Shown: positions 9,852 to 18,678, counted from the first letter of the stretch. The stretch: 64,000 bases of DNA from Croceimicrobium sp963974215 (GCA_963974215.1 CAXBBL010000006.1:1-64000), one strand, 5' to 3'. The notes: generated from the sequence alone by a model not told the origin. Translations and numbers: made by a program.

Positions 9852-9891
9852 GGAGCCTCGATAAAAAGCCATGCCGATGTGATTTATGTCA

Positions 9892-9922
9892 TTTGAAGAA
9901 GCCTATTAATTGGGTATATTTA
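9892..9922 (+). promoter_or_regulatory. Bacteroidota-type promoter for the 130-aa gene
   Basis: TTTG at 9892-9895 and TATATTTA at 9915-9922 are separated by 19 bp, which matches the -33/-7 arrangement of the Bacteroidota primary sigma factor. The start codon is 23 bp downstream. Confidence 0.6.
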
Positions 9923-9944
9923 AAAACCAATTAGCAAGATCTTT

Positions 9945-10337
9945 ATGATTACACACTTTAAAACAAATGCTTTGGCACCTCAAAAATTCTTTGGTAAAGA
10001 TCTAGGTTCATTTAAGGATAATGAACTTCAAGCTCTTAAAATGGCTACGAACCAGTTTGAGATTGAAGACTCAATTAACGAGTTAATACTTTTAATCCCA
10101 AGTATTGAAAACTTAGGACTCCTTAATCCTATAATCCCCAGCAATGACTTCGAAAGATACATGAGCGGAATTAAGATTGCAAAAGGTTTGCCCTCTGTAA
10201 AAATAGAGACTATTGATTCATTTAAAGATCATACAGTTGAAGACAGAGTTGTTCTATCAGTTGGCTTAAGTGATGACCAGGTTGAACAGATAGAGAATTA
10301 TAAAAGTGTTTCATCGATAGTAGTTATGCACCTCTAA
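9945..10337 (+). CDS. Hypothetical protein, 130 aa (cargo)
   Basis: This AT-rich plus-strand gene has its own host-type promoter and a hairpin downstream at 10363. The protein lacks a signal peptide, membrane segment or recognised motif. It is predicted mixed alpha/beta with an acidic C-terminal half. Its base composition and orientation differ from the surrounding late genes, as expected for a separately acquired gene expressed in the lysogen. Confidence 0.6.
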   Translation: MITHFKTNALAPQKFFGKDLGSFKDNELQALKMATNQFEIEDSINELILLIPSIENLGLLNPIIPSNDFERYMSGIKIAKGLPSVKIETIDSFKDHTVEDRVVLSVGLSDDQVEQIENYKSVSSIVVMHL

Positions 10338-10362
10338 TTAATCCTATTTCCATAACAATTAA

Positions 10363-10387
10363 AAGCCCCAGTGAGTCACTGGGGCTT
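10363..10387 (-). terminator. Hairpin terminator between convergent genes
   Basis: AAGCCCCAG (10363-10371) pairs with CTGGGGCTT (10379-10387). On the minus strand it is followed by TTTTAATT, so it mainly serves minus-strand transcription from 12.4 kb. It may also stop the plus-strand gene ending at 10337. Confidence 0.7.
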
Positions 10388-10467
10388 AAACCTTAACCAA
10401 ATCGATATGAAGACACTTAGGCTAAACTAAGTAAAACTTGTATTTCTTACACGTTCCTCAATTAATC

Positions 10468-10540
10468 TAAACGTTCAATCCTTTCTGTTTAGGATATCCT
10501 TGATGCCCTGCATTTCCTTTTTGATGTCTGCTTTAAACTC
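10468..10540 (-). pseudogene. Truncated duplicate of the 13091-13333 gene 3' end
   Basis: These 73 bases match 13084-13156 at 69 of 73 positions and correspond to the last 22 or so codons and stop of the coiled-coil lysis gene. Beyond 10540 the match breaks off, then AGCATTTACATTCTCA resembles bases near 13216, as if an internal piece had been deleted. No start codon or full frame remains. The copy marks one edge of the inserted cargo cassette. Confidence 0.8.
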
Positions 10541-10635
10541 AAGCATTTACATTCTCATCAAAACTCATACTTCAATATTTAAAGTATAAAATTGTCCTTT
10601 AGAACTAGACATAAAAGATTGAAAAAGTACAATCT

Positions 10636-12069
10636 CTACTCATAACTTAATGAAGAAAGGTCCCACACTTCTAACTTCTTGGTATCAAATAAGGTTCTAT
10701 AACAATTTCCATCTTGGAAGTAGATAGAATAGTTAGAACCACTGGAATCAAACTCGATTGTTGTCTCTTTATAAGCATTTCTTTCTAGATCATATTGGTA
10801 TATTGTGTGAGTATTACTACTCTTTACATAGCTGTACAGATAAGCTAACTGTCCTTTCTTGGTTGAACCATAAATTACAGGATAATTTTCTATTGGATAT
10901 CCTTGATCATCTAAGGTAATTTGTGACATAGCCACTGAATCAAGAATCAGAGAAGAATATTTCCCATTTGAGCCAAGAACATAAAACTCAGCAGCGTGAT
11001 TAAAATAAAAAATAGAGTCTGAATAATCGCCACTCTCGAAAGTATAAGAATCATTAATCAAATTAAATATTTTAGAAGGTAACGGGGCATCCTCAACATA
11101 CTCTAGAAACTTAAACTTTTCGCCTTCCTTTTGATAACGGACAATTGCTCTTTTTAAAGTTTTGTTATTCCAATCACGATGAAAAGCACGAATCTCTATT
11201 ATATCATCAAATACGCGAAAACCTTCAGCAGAGCTGATGAAAAAAAAACGTTTCATATTTTCAGTTCGGTCTATCTCATTAGCTGAAATAAGTTTTCCTG
11301 ATGATGAAATAACTAAATAAAAAATAACCCGATCCATTCTTTTACTACTGAAATCGGTAATGTTAAAAATTAGACCAATATTTCCATCATTCAAAATAGT
11401 AAAATTACCCAATTTGTACGGTGCACCAAAAACAGCCATTAACTCGGTAGCCATTTCTCTAAAAGCTGAATAACGTTCTGGGTATATAGATTTATAAATA
11501 GAGTCTCCAAAGTCCTCACTAAACTTAAGCTCCCACTCAACCTTGTCAGAATAATATAAAATTGACTTTAGTGTCATAAGTCTTGAATCCAATAAATACA
11601 AAGAACCTTCATCGACCTTGGCTAAACCACCTCCTAAATTTAAACTATTAGGTAAGTTAAAAGACTCTTTCGGAGAGTAGAAATCTGCTTCTTTATCAGT
11701 ACTAAACAAGTCGGAAACACTATATGAACCTACCAATTGACCAGCTGTGTCTATATCTAAAATCACATACCCTGTTGCTGTAATGCCTTTAATAACTTTA
11801 TCGGATAAAAGCGTAAAATCCTCCTTCTTAATATTTGGAATTACACTTCGAGCTACTACTATATCATATTCTGTCCGTGAAGTAGAAACACCAATTTTGA
11901 TGTTATTACTATTGTAAATCCCTCCGACCATACTAACACATTTAGCACAATCTGAATTACCAAGGTAAAGGACTTTACTTTGAGAGTAAGCGTTAGTGTT
12001 TAGAAACAGAAAAAGCAAAAGGCATATGCCTTTTGCTAAATCAATTAAATTATCCTTATTCAAAGTCAC
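10636..12069 (-). CDS. Secreted protein with CxxC motif, cargo gene
   Basis: This 477-aa protein has a hydrophobic N-terminal segment (residues 12-30, LAKGICLLLFLFLNTNAYSQ) typical of a Bacteroidota signal peptide, so it should leave the cytoplasm. A CAKC motif lies near residues 41-44. The rest is a long series of beta strands with repeated Y/F-rich blades, which would suit a beta-propeller (inference). It follows a small secreted protein by 5 bp. That arrangement resembles Bacteroidota pairs of a short exported peptide and a large exported partner, but I cannot assign a family. The AT content is much higher than in the late genes, and the role may be lysogenic conversion. Confidence 0.6.
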   Translation of the reverse strand: MTLNKDNLIDLAKGICLLLFLFLNTNAYSQSKVLYLGNSDCAKCVSMVGGIYNSNNIKIGVSTSRTEYDIVVARSVIPNIKKEDFTLLSDKVIKGITATGYVILDIDTAGQLVGSYSVSDLFSTDKEADFYSPKESFNLPNSLNLGGGLAKVDEGSLYLLDSRLMTLKSILYYSDKVEWELKFSEDFGDSIYKSIYPERYSAFREMATELMAVFGAPYKLGNFTILNDGNIGLIFNITDFSSKRMDRVIFYLVISSSGKLISANEIDRTENMKRFFFISSAEGFRVFDDIIEIRAFHRDWNNKTLKRAIVRYQKEGEKFKFLEYVEDAPLPSKIFNLINDSYTFESGDYSDSIFYFNHAAEFYVLGSNGKYSSLILDSVAMSQITLDDQGYPIENYPVIYGSTKKGQLAYLYSYVKSSNTHTIYQYDLERNAYKETTIEFDSSGSNYSIYFQDGNCYRTLFDTKKLEVWDLSSLSYE

Positions 12070-12074
12070 AAAAT

Positions 12075-12416
12075 CTAATTAGAAAATTGGGTTCTGGTGT
12101 GTACTTCATTCCCGTCCACTTCATCAATAATAATGTAAGTAACAGTTGAATAATTACCAAGTGTAATCTCACCTGGTCCAACCGTTAATAGTCCATCACT
12201 ATAATATCTCCAGCATATATTCCACCAGGCCCAATTACAATCAACTTCAGTTACACCAGCATTAACTGAGTGACCTTTATATGACCCTTTTCCATATGCT
12301 CTTAAATCTCTCGGAACTTCGGAGTCAGTTGATTCCTCGCCGGTATTACCCGAGACAGCATAAGAACTAAAACTCATTGCAATTACTGCAAACACTGTAA
12401 AAAATAGATTTTTCAT
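12075..12416 (-). CDS. Small secreted protein, cargo gene
   Basis: This 113-aa protein begins with a clear signal peptide (MKNLFFTVFAVIAMSFSSYA). The mature part is acidic near the N-terminus and then has an aromatic, Cys-containing core (CNWAWWNICWRYY) followed by beta-strand sequence. The two Cys could form a disulfide. It is transcribed with the 477-aa secreted protein, with 5 bp between them. No family is recognised. Confidence 0.6.
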   Translation of the reverse strand: MKNLFFTVFAVIAMSFSSYAVSGNTGEESTDSEVPRDLRAYGKGSYKGHSVNAGVTEVDCNWAWWNICWRYYSDGLLTVGPGEITLGNYSTVTYIIIDEVDGNEVHTRTQFSN

Positions 12417-13083
12417 TATGTAATTGTGTTAATTAATATTTCAAAAGAAGTGAAAATTTCAATACAAAACCATACATATGTGTGTTTTTTTTTTGAAATA
12501 CTTATTATTAGTTATCAAATTATTATTAAACCCAGAGCACATCTAAGTATGCATTAAACACCAAGTCTAAAGACTTTCAACTACTCAATAAATCAAGTGT
12601 TAAAAGTGACATAATATGAAAAAGTGAGTTTTCAAATCTATTTTGAGCAATAATTCTTAAAAAGTCATAGGAAAACGATATCTAATTTGATTTTTTCAAT
12701 ATCTCAAATCCAGTACAATAAACTGATTTACATTATTTTAATGTAAAATAATAAGGAAAAACTACCAAAGCCCTGATTTGATAAAACCATTACATGAATT
12801 GGAGATAACTTTTATTAGCCACCTATTTTCAGCCATATTCACGCACTAGTTTACGGTTATCAAAGCCTTTTTTTATGGAAAATATATAATCAATAAATAA
12901 AAAAACCCTTACCAGGTCTTTAAAAGGACCGTAAGTGGTTTTATTTAATTTGATATGCGTGTAAAGTAAAGAAGGCCTTAATGTGTAACATTAAAGCCTC
13001 CCGAACTAAACCTGATTTCTGCGATGAATAGCGTAAGCTAAAGTAGTACTATTTGAATATTCTTGAAAGCCAGATCTGGCATT
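12417..13083. other. AT-rich non-coding stretch
   Basis: These 667 bases hold no convincing gene on either strand. They include T- and A-rich runs, a possible promoter for the secreted pair (TTTTG near 12438 on the minus strand, TATTAATT after it) and the degraded terminator at 12903. I see nothing else in it. Confidence 0.6.
12903..12945 (+). terminator. Degraded terminator, relative of 9809-9851
   Basis: AAACCCTTAC and GTAAGTGGTTT form an imperfect stem around a loop with CAGGTCTTTAAAAGGACC, followed by TATTT. Loop and stem order match the terminator at 9809-9851. The two copies bracket the plus-strand cargo and the secreted pair. Confidence 0.5.
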
Positions 13084-13090
13084 TAAACGT

Positions 13091-13333
13091 TTAATCCTTT
13101 CTGTTTAGAATATCCTTGATGTCCTGCATTTCCTTTTTGATGTCTGCTTTGAACTCGTCCAAATACTTTTCAAAGGTGATGCCGTCCTTAGTATTTAGTG
13201 CGGTCTGAACCTCTAGCATTTTTACATCTTTCTCAAGTTGTCTTATACGACCGTTGAGATAGCCGATATAGGCCATTATTAGCGGTACAGCGATGGGTAT
13301 CAAGATTTGAATAATGTCTTTTAAACCGTCCAT
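13091..13333 (-). CDS. Small membrane-anchored coiled-coil protein of the lysis cassette
   Basis: This 80-aa protein has an N-terminal membrane helix (residues about 7-27, IIQILIPIAVPLIMAYIGYL) followed by a charged coiled coil (31-78). It starts 1 bp after the holin stop, so it belongs to the lysis cassette. The architecture resembles XhlA-type or i-spanin-like accessory lysis proteins; the exact role is inferred. A 73-bp copy of its 3' end lies at 10468-10540. Confidence 0.65.
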   Translation of the reverse strand: MDGLKDIIQILIPIAVPLIMAYIGYLNGRIRQLEKDVKMLEVQTALNTKDGITFEKYLDEFKADIKKEMQDIKDILNRKD

Positions 13334-13334
13334 T

Positions 13335-13823
13335 CTAAGTCGATTTTTCTTTATTGCTATTTGCGATTATTGAAGTCTTTTCAGCACTGCCTTTTGAGGA
13401 ACCGAAAAAGAAGTTCAGAACGGTTAGGGCTCCGCTGAATAAGAATATATCAGCAAACATTTCGATCATGCGTTTATTCTCTGGTGGAATTTCATAAAAC
13501 ATCAAGCCCATGCCAAAAGAAAAGGCACCCAGTACGACAAAGCTTGCTAAGAAATAAACATAGCGCTTTGAGAAATTATCCGCCTGGCGAAGAGCCTCCA
13601 TCTGCATGGATCTGGCATTTTGCATATCCTGTAAGAATAAACGCTCTGCCTCCATTGCCTTATCCTTAAGATCAAGCTCATGCTTGTGAATAGCGGCTTC
13701 TAGTAAGCGAGTCGCCTCCAATTTCTCTTCGCCCGTAGTAACGAATTTATCCACTACATCACCCACTTCTTTAATGAGTGACCCACCCGAGAAAACAGTC
13801 TTTAAAGTATCTAGAAAGCTCAT
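13335..13823 (-). CDS. Holin, 3-TM family
   Basis: This 162-aa protein should form holes in the inner membrane at the end of the lytic cycle. It starts with a Gly-rich amphipathic region (GGSLIKEVGDVVDKF) and a charged helix (30-85). Two strong hydrophobic segments follow, at about 90-110 and 122-140. The arrangement fits the Holin_3TMs family found in many prophages. It lies between the endolysin and the coiled-coil membrane protein. Confidence 0.8.
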   Translation of the reverse strand: MSFLDTLKTVFSGGSLIKEVGDVVDKFVTTGEEKLEATRLLEAAIHKHELDLKDKAMEAERLFLQDMQNARSMQMEALRQADNFSKRYVYFLASFVVLGAFSFGMGLMFYEIPPENKRMIEMFADIFLFSGALTVLNFFFGSSKGSAEKTSIIANSNKEKST

Positions 13824-13835
13824 AGGTATTTTGAT

Positions 13836-14348
13836 TTAAACGTTGAATAAATACACTTTAGGTAATCGAGGATCATCGATTACATCCAAGTGCACCCAAG
13901 TAATGGCCACACCATTTAATATGTGCTCCAAGCGAATTTTAAAGGGTAAATCATCTGCATGATCCTGCAACCAGGCACGAACCTGTTCTGCCGTCATATC
14001 CTCTAAATCAAAGTCAACCGCCATAGAGAATACATGCCCCGACCAATAGGCAGTTTTGCGAGCCATAACCAAAGGAGAAAGGTTATCGCGCACTCCGCGT
14101 TCATCAAAACGACCTCCCCACTTATAGGTATTGATCGTCATCTTGCGGCCTGTCGTCTCTCTAATGAAAAGAATGGTAATCAGTAAGCGCGTATCTATCC
14201 GGGAGAGGAAGAAGTAATCACCTCTTTGTTTAAACTTGGCATAAGCCCAGGGAGTAACAAGCTCCTGAACATCGAAGTAATTTAAAATACGATCGTAAAG
14301 CTCTTTACTATCGAAAAGCAGGTTTTGATACTGTTGTTTCTTAGTCAT
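13836..14348 (-). CDS. Endolysin, M15-type peptidase
   Basis: This 170-aa protein contains the zinc site of M15 D-Ala-D-Ala / L-Ala-D-Glu peptidases: H105 in SGHVFSMAVDFD, D112, and H153 in WVHLDV. It should cut cell-wall peptide bridges after the holin opens the membrane. There is no signal peptide, in keeping with holin-dependent release. It overlaps the preceding gene by 8 bp and is followed by the holin 12 bp later. Confidence 0.85.
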   Translation of the reverse strand: MTKKQQYQNLLFDSKELYDRILNYFDVQELVTPWAYAKFKQRGDYFFLSRIDTRLLITILFIRETTGRKMTINTYKWGGRFDERGVRDNLSPLVMARKTAYWSGHVFSMAVDFDLEDMTAEQVRAWLQDHADDLPFKIRLEHILNGVAITWVHLDVIDDPRLPKVYLFNV

Positions 14349-14787
14349 CGGTTTCTATTAAAATTGAATAGCCATTACAGCCAGCTAGATTTATTTCGGG
14401 ATCCACACCCAAGCGACCTTCCCAGTTTTGCAAAAGATTACAGCCTTGATCAGCTTGTACCTCCAAAAAGTCGATAAATGCAAGACAAGCCAAGTGCATC
14501 TCTTGCATGATTTCCAGTTCCTCCGCATCACTGGTTTGACCATAGTCCACCTTAGTGAGCACGTAGAAGACCAGAAGATTATTAAAAGGAGTTGAGTCAC
14601 GATGTCCTCCTCTATTGCTGCTGGGTAGCATGCTTACCAGTACTGGAAAATCGCCGTCATTTACAGATAAATCCTTTACCCTAGTGCGAAGCTGATCCTC
14701 TGTACTTAGTACAAATGATTTTTTTAGCGGATCGACCTCATTAATGGCCTTTTCGGTAAATAGTTTGATGTCATTCGGACCGATCAC
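14341..14787 (-). CDS. Probable neck / tail-completion protein
   Basis: This 148-aa protein lies between a 288-aa late protein (17-bp overlap) and the endolysin (8-bp overlap). The sequence is alpha/beta with no recognised motif. Tail terminator or head-tail joining proteins of this size usually lie downstream of the portal and head-completion genes, so that role is inferred from position. Confidence 0.5.
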   Translation of the reverse strand: MIGPNDIKLFTEKAINEVDPLKKSFVLSTEDQLRTRVKDLSVNDGDFPVLVSMLPSSNRGGHRDSTPFNNLLVFYVLTKVDYGQTSDAEELEIMQEMHLACLAFIDFLEVQADQGCNLLQNWEGRLGVDPEINLAGCNGYSILIETDD

Positions 14788-15637
14788 TTTCGCTTCTTTT
14801 TAGCAGTCGCTCCTTTTCGTAGTGCCGGTCCAATAAGTAGATTAAGCACTCAATCAAATTGCGATTTTCTGTTTCGTTTATACTACCAAATACCTTATTC
14901 TCAGCCAAGCTGAAAAGGACAGCCATAGGGCCAATTGACTTACCATCGCTTTCGCCAGCACCAAACAGAGGGGAAAAATCATAGCGTCTTCCATCCGCCA
15001 TCTCAATCTCCTGACTCGTTAGATACTTGACTGCAGACTGGAAGAAAAAGTAAAAGCCATAGAGATAATGTTCCGGAAGTCGAGCCAGTAGCTTTTCTGT
15101 TTTTTGGGCTTCCAGTTCTGAGTAGGTCTTAACTCGACCCATTGGGCTTAGTCGCAAGTAAAAGTGGCTCAGTAACTTCAAAAGAAACTTAGGATCCTTG
15201 CTTTCGGCATAAGCAGTAGAAAGCTCCAAGCCCCTTAAGAATTGTTTGATCGTTACATCAGCTAAAGCATCCGCGGGGCCCTTAAATCGGCGAAGTTTCC
15301 ATTTAAACTCAGGTACCAAATTAGCCGCCCATTCGGTATTGGCACGATAAGCCCCTTTTTCAATCTCAAAGAAGGAATCAGTAAGATCTATCAGCTGTGC
15401 TAGATTTTCCTTACCCGATTGATTCAGCTTTCCCGTGTAGCTTAAATCTAATAGCCTATAAACCCAAAGGATCTGCACTTCCTCGATACTCAAATGCCCT
15501 TTTTCGAGCATCATGACCAGCTGGACGAAATATAAATATTGCTCCTGGTTGCATTCCCCGATATGCTCGGGAACCTCGCGTACAACAGCGCCTAATTGAA
15601 CCCTACGCAACGCGAGATCTGACCTTAAGCTGAGCAC
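14771..15637 (-). CDS. Hypothetical late protein, 288 aa
   Basis: This mostly helical protein is rich in Leu and aromatic residues, without signal peptide or catalytic motif. It overlaps its upstream neighbour by 35 bp and its downstream neighbour by 17 bp, so it belongs to the portal-neck-lysis operon. A copy of the late-promoter motif lies inside its coding sequence (14887-14920). The function is unknown; a structural or assembly role is likely from context. Confidence 0.55.
   Translation of the reverse strand: MLSLRSDLALRRVQLGAVVREVPEHIGECNQEQYLYFVQLVMMLEKGHLSIEEVQILWVYRLLDLSYTGKLNQSGKENLAQLIDLTDSFFEIEKGAYRANTEWAANLVPEFKWKLRRFKGPADALADVTIKQFLRGLELSTAYAESKDPKFLLKLLSHFYLRLSPMGRVKTYSELEAQKTEKLLARLPEHYLYGFYFFFQSAVKYLTSQEIEMADGRRYDFSPLFGAGESDGKSIGPMAVLFSLAENKVFGSINETENRNLIECLIYLLDRHYEKERLLKRSESDRSE
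14887..14920 (-). promoter_or_regulatory. Intragenic late-promoter motif before the lysis genes
   Basis: GTCCTTTTC (14920-14912, minus) is followed by GGTATTTG (14894-14887) at the same 26-27 bp phase as the intergenic late sites. It lies in the 288-aa gene about 100 bp upstream of the 148-aa gene, so it could boost neck and lysis genes. Because it is within coding sequence, chance is not excluded. Confidence 0.4.
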
Positions 15638-15881
15638 CTGATAAGACCAAATTCATGCGCTCCTTCTGGAGCTCACGCTTAAATTTCTTTGTCCCAAGTT
15701 GCCAAGCCTGATATGCCGTTAAACGGCCTTTCTTTCGCTTCTCCCCAATAAATTCTCGTATAGAATCCTCCAACTCTCGCCGGCGCAGCTCTCGCTTTAA
15801 AGCGCTGGTCTTTATTTCCTTTCCAACTTTTTTATACGATCGTTTTCTAAAAAAACCTCTTAACCATTGCAATACTCTCAT
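15603..15881 (-). CDS. Small very basic late protein, 92 aa
   Basis: Arg and Lys make up about a third of this helical protein (for example RELRRRELEDSIREF). It may bind DNA or an acidic partner during head maturation. It sits 17 bp downstream of the 328-aa gene and overlaps the 288-aa gene by 35 bp. No family is recognised. Confidence 0.5.
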   Translation of the reverse strand: MRVLQWLRGFFRKRSYKKVGKEIKTSALKRELRRRELEDSIREFIGEKRKKGRLTAYQAWQLGTKKFKRELQKERMNLVLSGAQLKVRSRVA

Positions 15882-15898
15882 ATTCGATAAATTGTTAT

Positions 15899-16885
15899 TT
15901 ACAGTACCATGAAACCATCATCCTCGAGCTTATTTTCTTCAACTGAATCATCCAGAGGCAGGAGTGACTTTATATGCAGCTCAAGCAGCTGCTCATTGCT
16001 GGACAGTTTACTTTGAAGCTCAAAACTTAAGGAGGACAAAGCGCTATCGGTAGCCACCTGACTGGCTTTTAACGTCATGCGATCACTACTATAGTTCTGG
16101 TTTAAGCCTGATTTAGAAATCTCTAAAGGCATTTCTTTAATCACTCTTAACAAGGCGTAAAGACCCAAGCAAGCATTACACTTTTCCAGAAGTATTTTGT
16201 CCGCTTCTTCTAGGGAACTGTTGTCTTCTAACTTGATTTTTAAAGGGGCATAGAGATTACCCAAAGTAGATGCTAAAGACTTATCCATATACTCCTTAAA
16301 AAAGGGATAGGCTTTAACAAAAAGCCAGCGATCACTGCCTAATGGATGAACATCAGCCCATTGATCTGCCGATTGAATAAACAGTCCTCTTTGCTTTTTA
16401 CGCTCAGCCGAAAGCTTCCACTCCGTTAAAACTTCGCGGTTCTCTTCGATATAGGAGAGAAGATTATTAATCGCTTCATGTGCCTGCTTGAAGAGCTCCT
16501 GTTCCTGTGCGCTTACTTTCCATTGGGTTGCTGGTTTCGAGTCTTTATCCCAATGCTCACGCCGGCCATTTCTGCTATGAACGATATCGTTATTAGGAGC
16601 ATAGCTTAGATAAGCAAAACTGCTCACTGGGGCCTGGACTAAGTAAACCAAATAGTCCAAGATCTTAAGAGTAGCATTACTCTGATTCTCTTGATTATAG
16701 TCATTCGATTCATAATGAGCTTGGGCGCGATCGTAAAGCGCTGCGCTTATCAATGCTCTTATTCTAAAACTCTCCTTCTCCGTGTTGGGCACGAGCTTGG
16801 CAAAGCTTTCGTCAGGATCTAAAAAAGGAACATGAACCCTAAATTCTTTCGTTCCAGTATTGCGAAAATTAAAGAGGCTAATCAT
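15899..16885 (-). CDS. Probable head-completion / adaptor protein
   Basis: This 328-aa helical protein is encoded directly after the portal gene with an 8-bp overlap. Proteins of similar size and position (downstream of portal, unknown families) occur in other Bacteroidota prophages; I infer a head-tail connector or virion protein. There is no signal peptide, enzyme motif or membrane segment. Confidence 0.5.
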   Translation of the reverse strand: MISLFNFRNTGTKEFRVHVPFLDPDESFAKLVPNTEKESFRIRALISAALYDRAQAHYESNDYNQENQSNATLKILDYLVYLVQAPVSSFAYLSYAPNNDIVHSRNGRREHWDKDSKPATQWKVSAQEQELFKQAHEAINNLLSYIEENREVLTEWKLSAERKKQRGLFIQSADQWADVHPLGSDRWLFVKAYPFFKEYMDKSLASTLGNLYAPLKIKLEDNSSLEEADKILLEKCNACLGLYALLRVIKEMPLEISKSGLNQNYSSDRMTLKASQVATDSALSSLSFELQSKLSSNEQLLELHIKSLLPLDDSVEENKLEDDGFMVL

Positions 16886-18245
16886 TCTTTACTCTATCTT
16901 TTGGGGTGACATCTTGCTCACGAATGGGAAGACTGCGGGAAAAGCCCAGGCGAACGTTTTTCTCAGGCCAATTGTGCTCAATTGCTAAGTTCCAAGCTTC
17001 ACAGATAATCTCTTCCGGCAGATCTACTTCTGTCAGCATGTAATTTCTTAGCGCATACAGCTGCTCACTGCCACTATCCGCTTTGCCTTCAGCGGAAACA
17101 TTGCTTAAAGCAGCATGAAGCCCTAAGCCTGAAATAGTATTTAAATCCGCCCTTTTACTGATGGAAAGATTCGCATCGACAAAGTCTTTTACTTTCTGAT
17201 CGATGGGCTCAAAAGTCCAAGCATGTTCGACTAAATGTCGATCTGCCAGCACTTCAAAAATACTATCAGTAGTGATAAATTTCCCCGTGTTCTCGGCTCC
17301 AGAAAGAACCGCGGAAACCTCTCTGAAACGCTGTTTCTTAAACTCAATAAATTTCTTTTCCGTAAACTGCTCCCCCGTTTCCTTGCACCGAATTCGGATG
17401 ATATCCTTCTGAGAATCCCAGTACTTCTGAGGCACTTTTATATGCCAACGAATGGTGAGATTATTCTTGGTGAAAGTCTCCAGGATAAAAGGAATGGCTG
17501 AACTCCTACGAATCCATGGCAAGGCACTAATAATATCTGGGTGCGGGTAGTAGCGCTGCGCATAGGCATCAATAAAACTGAAAAGCACACCAACCTTTCC
17601 GCTTGCGATGCTACTTTCATCTAATAGTGGATAGGCCTTATAATCGCCGTGAAATATTCTATTCCATTTACCCAGGAGGCCATGGGTAGGCTCTTCGCGT
17701 GAATCAGAGATGCGATAGGCTAAACGCATGGTATCAGCTGGAACATGCTCAATTCGTGAAATCTTTGTAGCCCTGCTAATGCGGAGACCTCGATCGGGGA
17801 AGATCTTATGAACGACGGACTCACCGTGATTGAAATCAATTATAGCCTTTCTTAAATGCTTACGGTAGTGATTGCTCTTAAGCCATGCCAATACCTCAGG
17901 ATCCTCAAGGAACTTCTTTCGCATCAAACCCTCTTCATCGAGTTCATAGCGATACAGTGCAGGACCTTGGCCCCATGTTAAGAAGAGACGCTTAGTAAGT
18001 ATTCTGGGAGCAAGGTGGTTTGAGTTCAAAGCCGAACGAATAATCTTAGGCAGATCGTTGTTCTTACCAATGGGCAATACCTTGAAGGCACCGACAGAGA
18101 GCGTATAATCCTCCCATTCATCGGCAATCTTATTCTGCGCTACACTCTCCTCTACTTCTTGCCTAGTCTTACTGGTGATCTCGTAGGTAAAGAGTCCGGC
18201 TTCCGACTCAAAGGCACCAAAACCATCCTTCTCCAAATGTCTCAT
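16878..18245 (-). CDS. Phage portal protein
   Basis: This 455-aa protein is in the size range of phage portals, the dodecameric ring through which DNA enters the head. Portal-like sequence includes LTKRLFLTWGQGPALYRY in the N-terminal third and a helical stem and crown region towards the C-terminus. It overlaps the 86-aa gene before it and the adaptor gene after it by a few bases. The assignment rests on overall character and on position close to the large terminase; no single diagnostic motif exists. Confidence 0.65.
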   Translation of the reverse strand: MRHLEKDGFGAFESEAGLFTYEITSKTRQEVEESVAQNKIADEWEDYTLSVGAFKVLPIGKNNDLPKIIRSALNSNHLAPRILTKRLFLTWGQGPALYRYELDEEGLMRKKFLEDPEVLAWLKSNHYRKHLRKAIIDFNHGESVVHKIFPDRGLRISRATKISRIEHVPADTMRLAYRISDSREEPTHGLLGKWNRIFHGDYKAYPLLDESSIASGKVGVLFSFIDAYAQRYYPHPDIISALPWIRRSSAIPFILETFTKNNLTIRWHIKVPQKYWDSQKDIIRIRCKETGEQFTEKKFIEFKKQRFREVSAVLSGAENTGKFITTDSIFEVLADRHLVEHAWTFEPIDQKVKDFVDANLSISKRADLNTISGLGLHAALSNVSAEGKADSGSEQLYALRNYMLTEVDLPEEIICEAWNLAIEHNWPEKNVRLGFSRSLPIREQDVTPKDRVKND

Positions 18246-18502
18246 TCAATCGTTACTTTTTGATTATCTACAGAGGTGATCAAGGGGATCCAGCAGCTTC
18301 TATTCTCTAGGGTATCCGCATCAAATAGGAAAAGCTTGTAGTCTTTATTCACATCCTTGGGGTCTGCCTTGCGCAGGATGCACCGCTTAATGGTTCGCCT
18401 CGCTTCACGCCCATCCTCGCTTGCCTTCACAAAGGATATTTCAAAGGGCTGATCCCTCTTATTAAGAGCGCGTGCATGTAGTAATGCGTGATTTAAGTTC
18501 AT
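18242..18502 (-). CDS. Small late protein, 86 aa
   Basis: This is the first gene after the late promoter at 18517-18551 and overlaps the portal start by 4 bp. The sequence is basic in the middle and strand-rich at the C-terminus (YKLFLFDADTLENRSCWIPL). The function is unknown. Its conserved coupling to the portal suggests a head role. Confidence 0.6.
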   Translation of the reverse strand: MNLNHALLHARALNKRDQPFEISFVKASEDGREARRTIKRCILRKADPKDVNKDYKLFLFDADTLENRSCWIPLITSVDNQKVTIE

Positions 18503-18516
18503 GGACTTGCTTTATA

Positions 18517-18551
18517 CAATCTTACTAGCTATCCAAGCCCTTGAAAAGGAC
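18517..18551 (-). promoter_or_regulatory. Late-promoter motif, portal operon
   Basis: GTCCTTTTC (18551-18543) is followed 18 bp later by TAAGATTG (18524-18517). The start codon of the 86-aa gene is 14 bp further on. A terminator at 18679 separates it from the operon upstream, which supports a real promoter. Confidence 0.7.
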
Positions 18552-18678
18552 AGCACAAGCCGAAAAAGGCGGTCAATAAGTGGTTGGCGCTACCTTTCTG
18601 CGCAATCATATATCTAAGGAAAGAGGGCGAATTTGGGCGCACAACAAGCCGTTTGAGTGGGGCTGCTAGGTTTTCCGT

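Noticed and set aside
10592..10598. GTCCTTT on the plus strand
   Set aside because: No plus-strand gene follows, the match is one base short, and no -7 box is present.
12918..12925. AAAAGGAC, reverse of the late-promoter element
   Set aside because: It lies in the loop of a degraded terminator, and no minus-strand gene start follows at the right distance.
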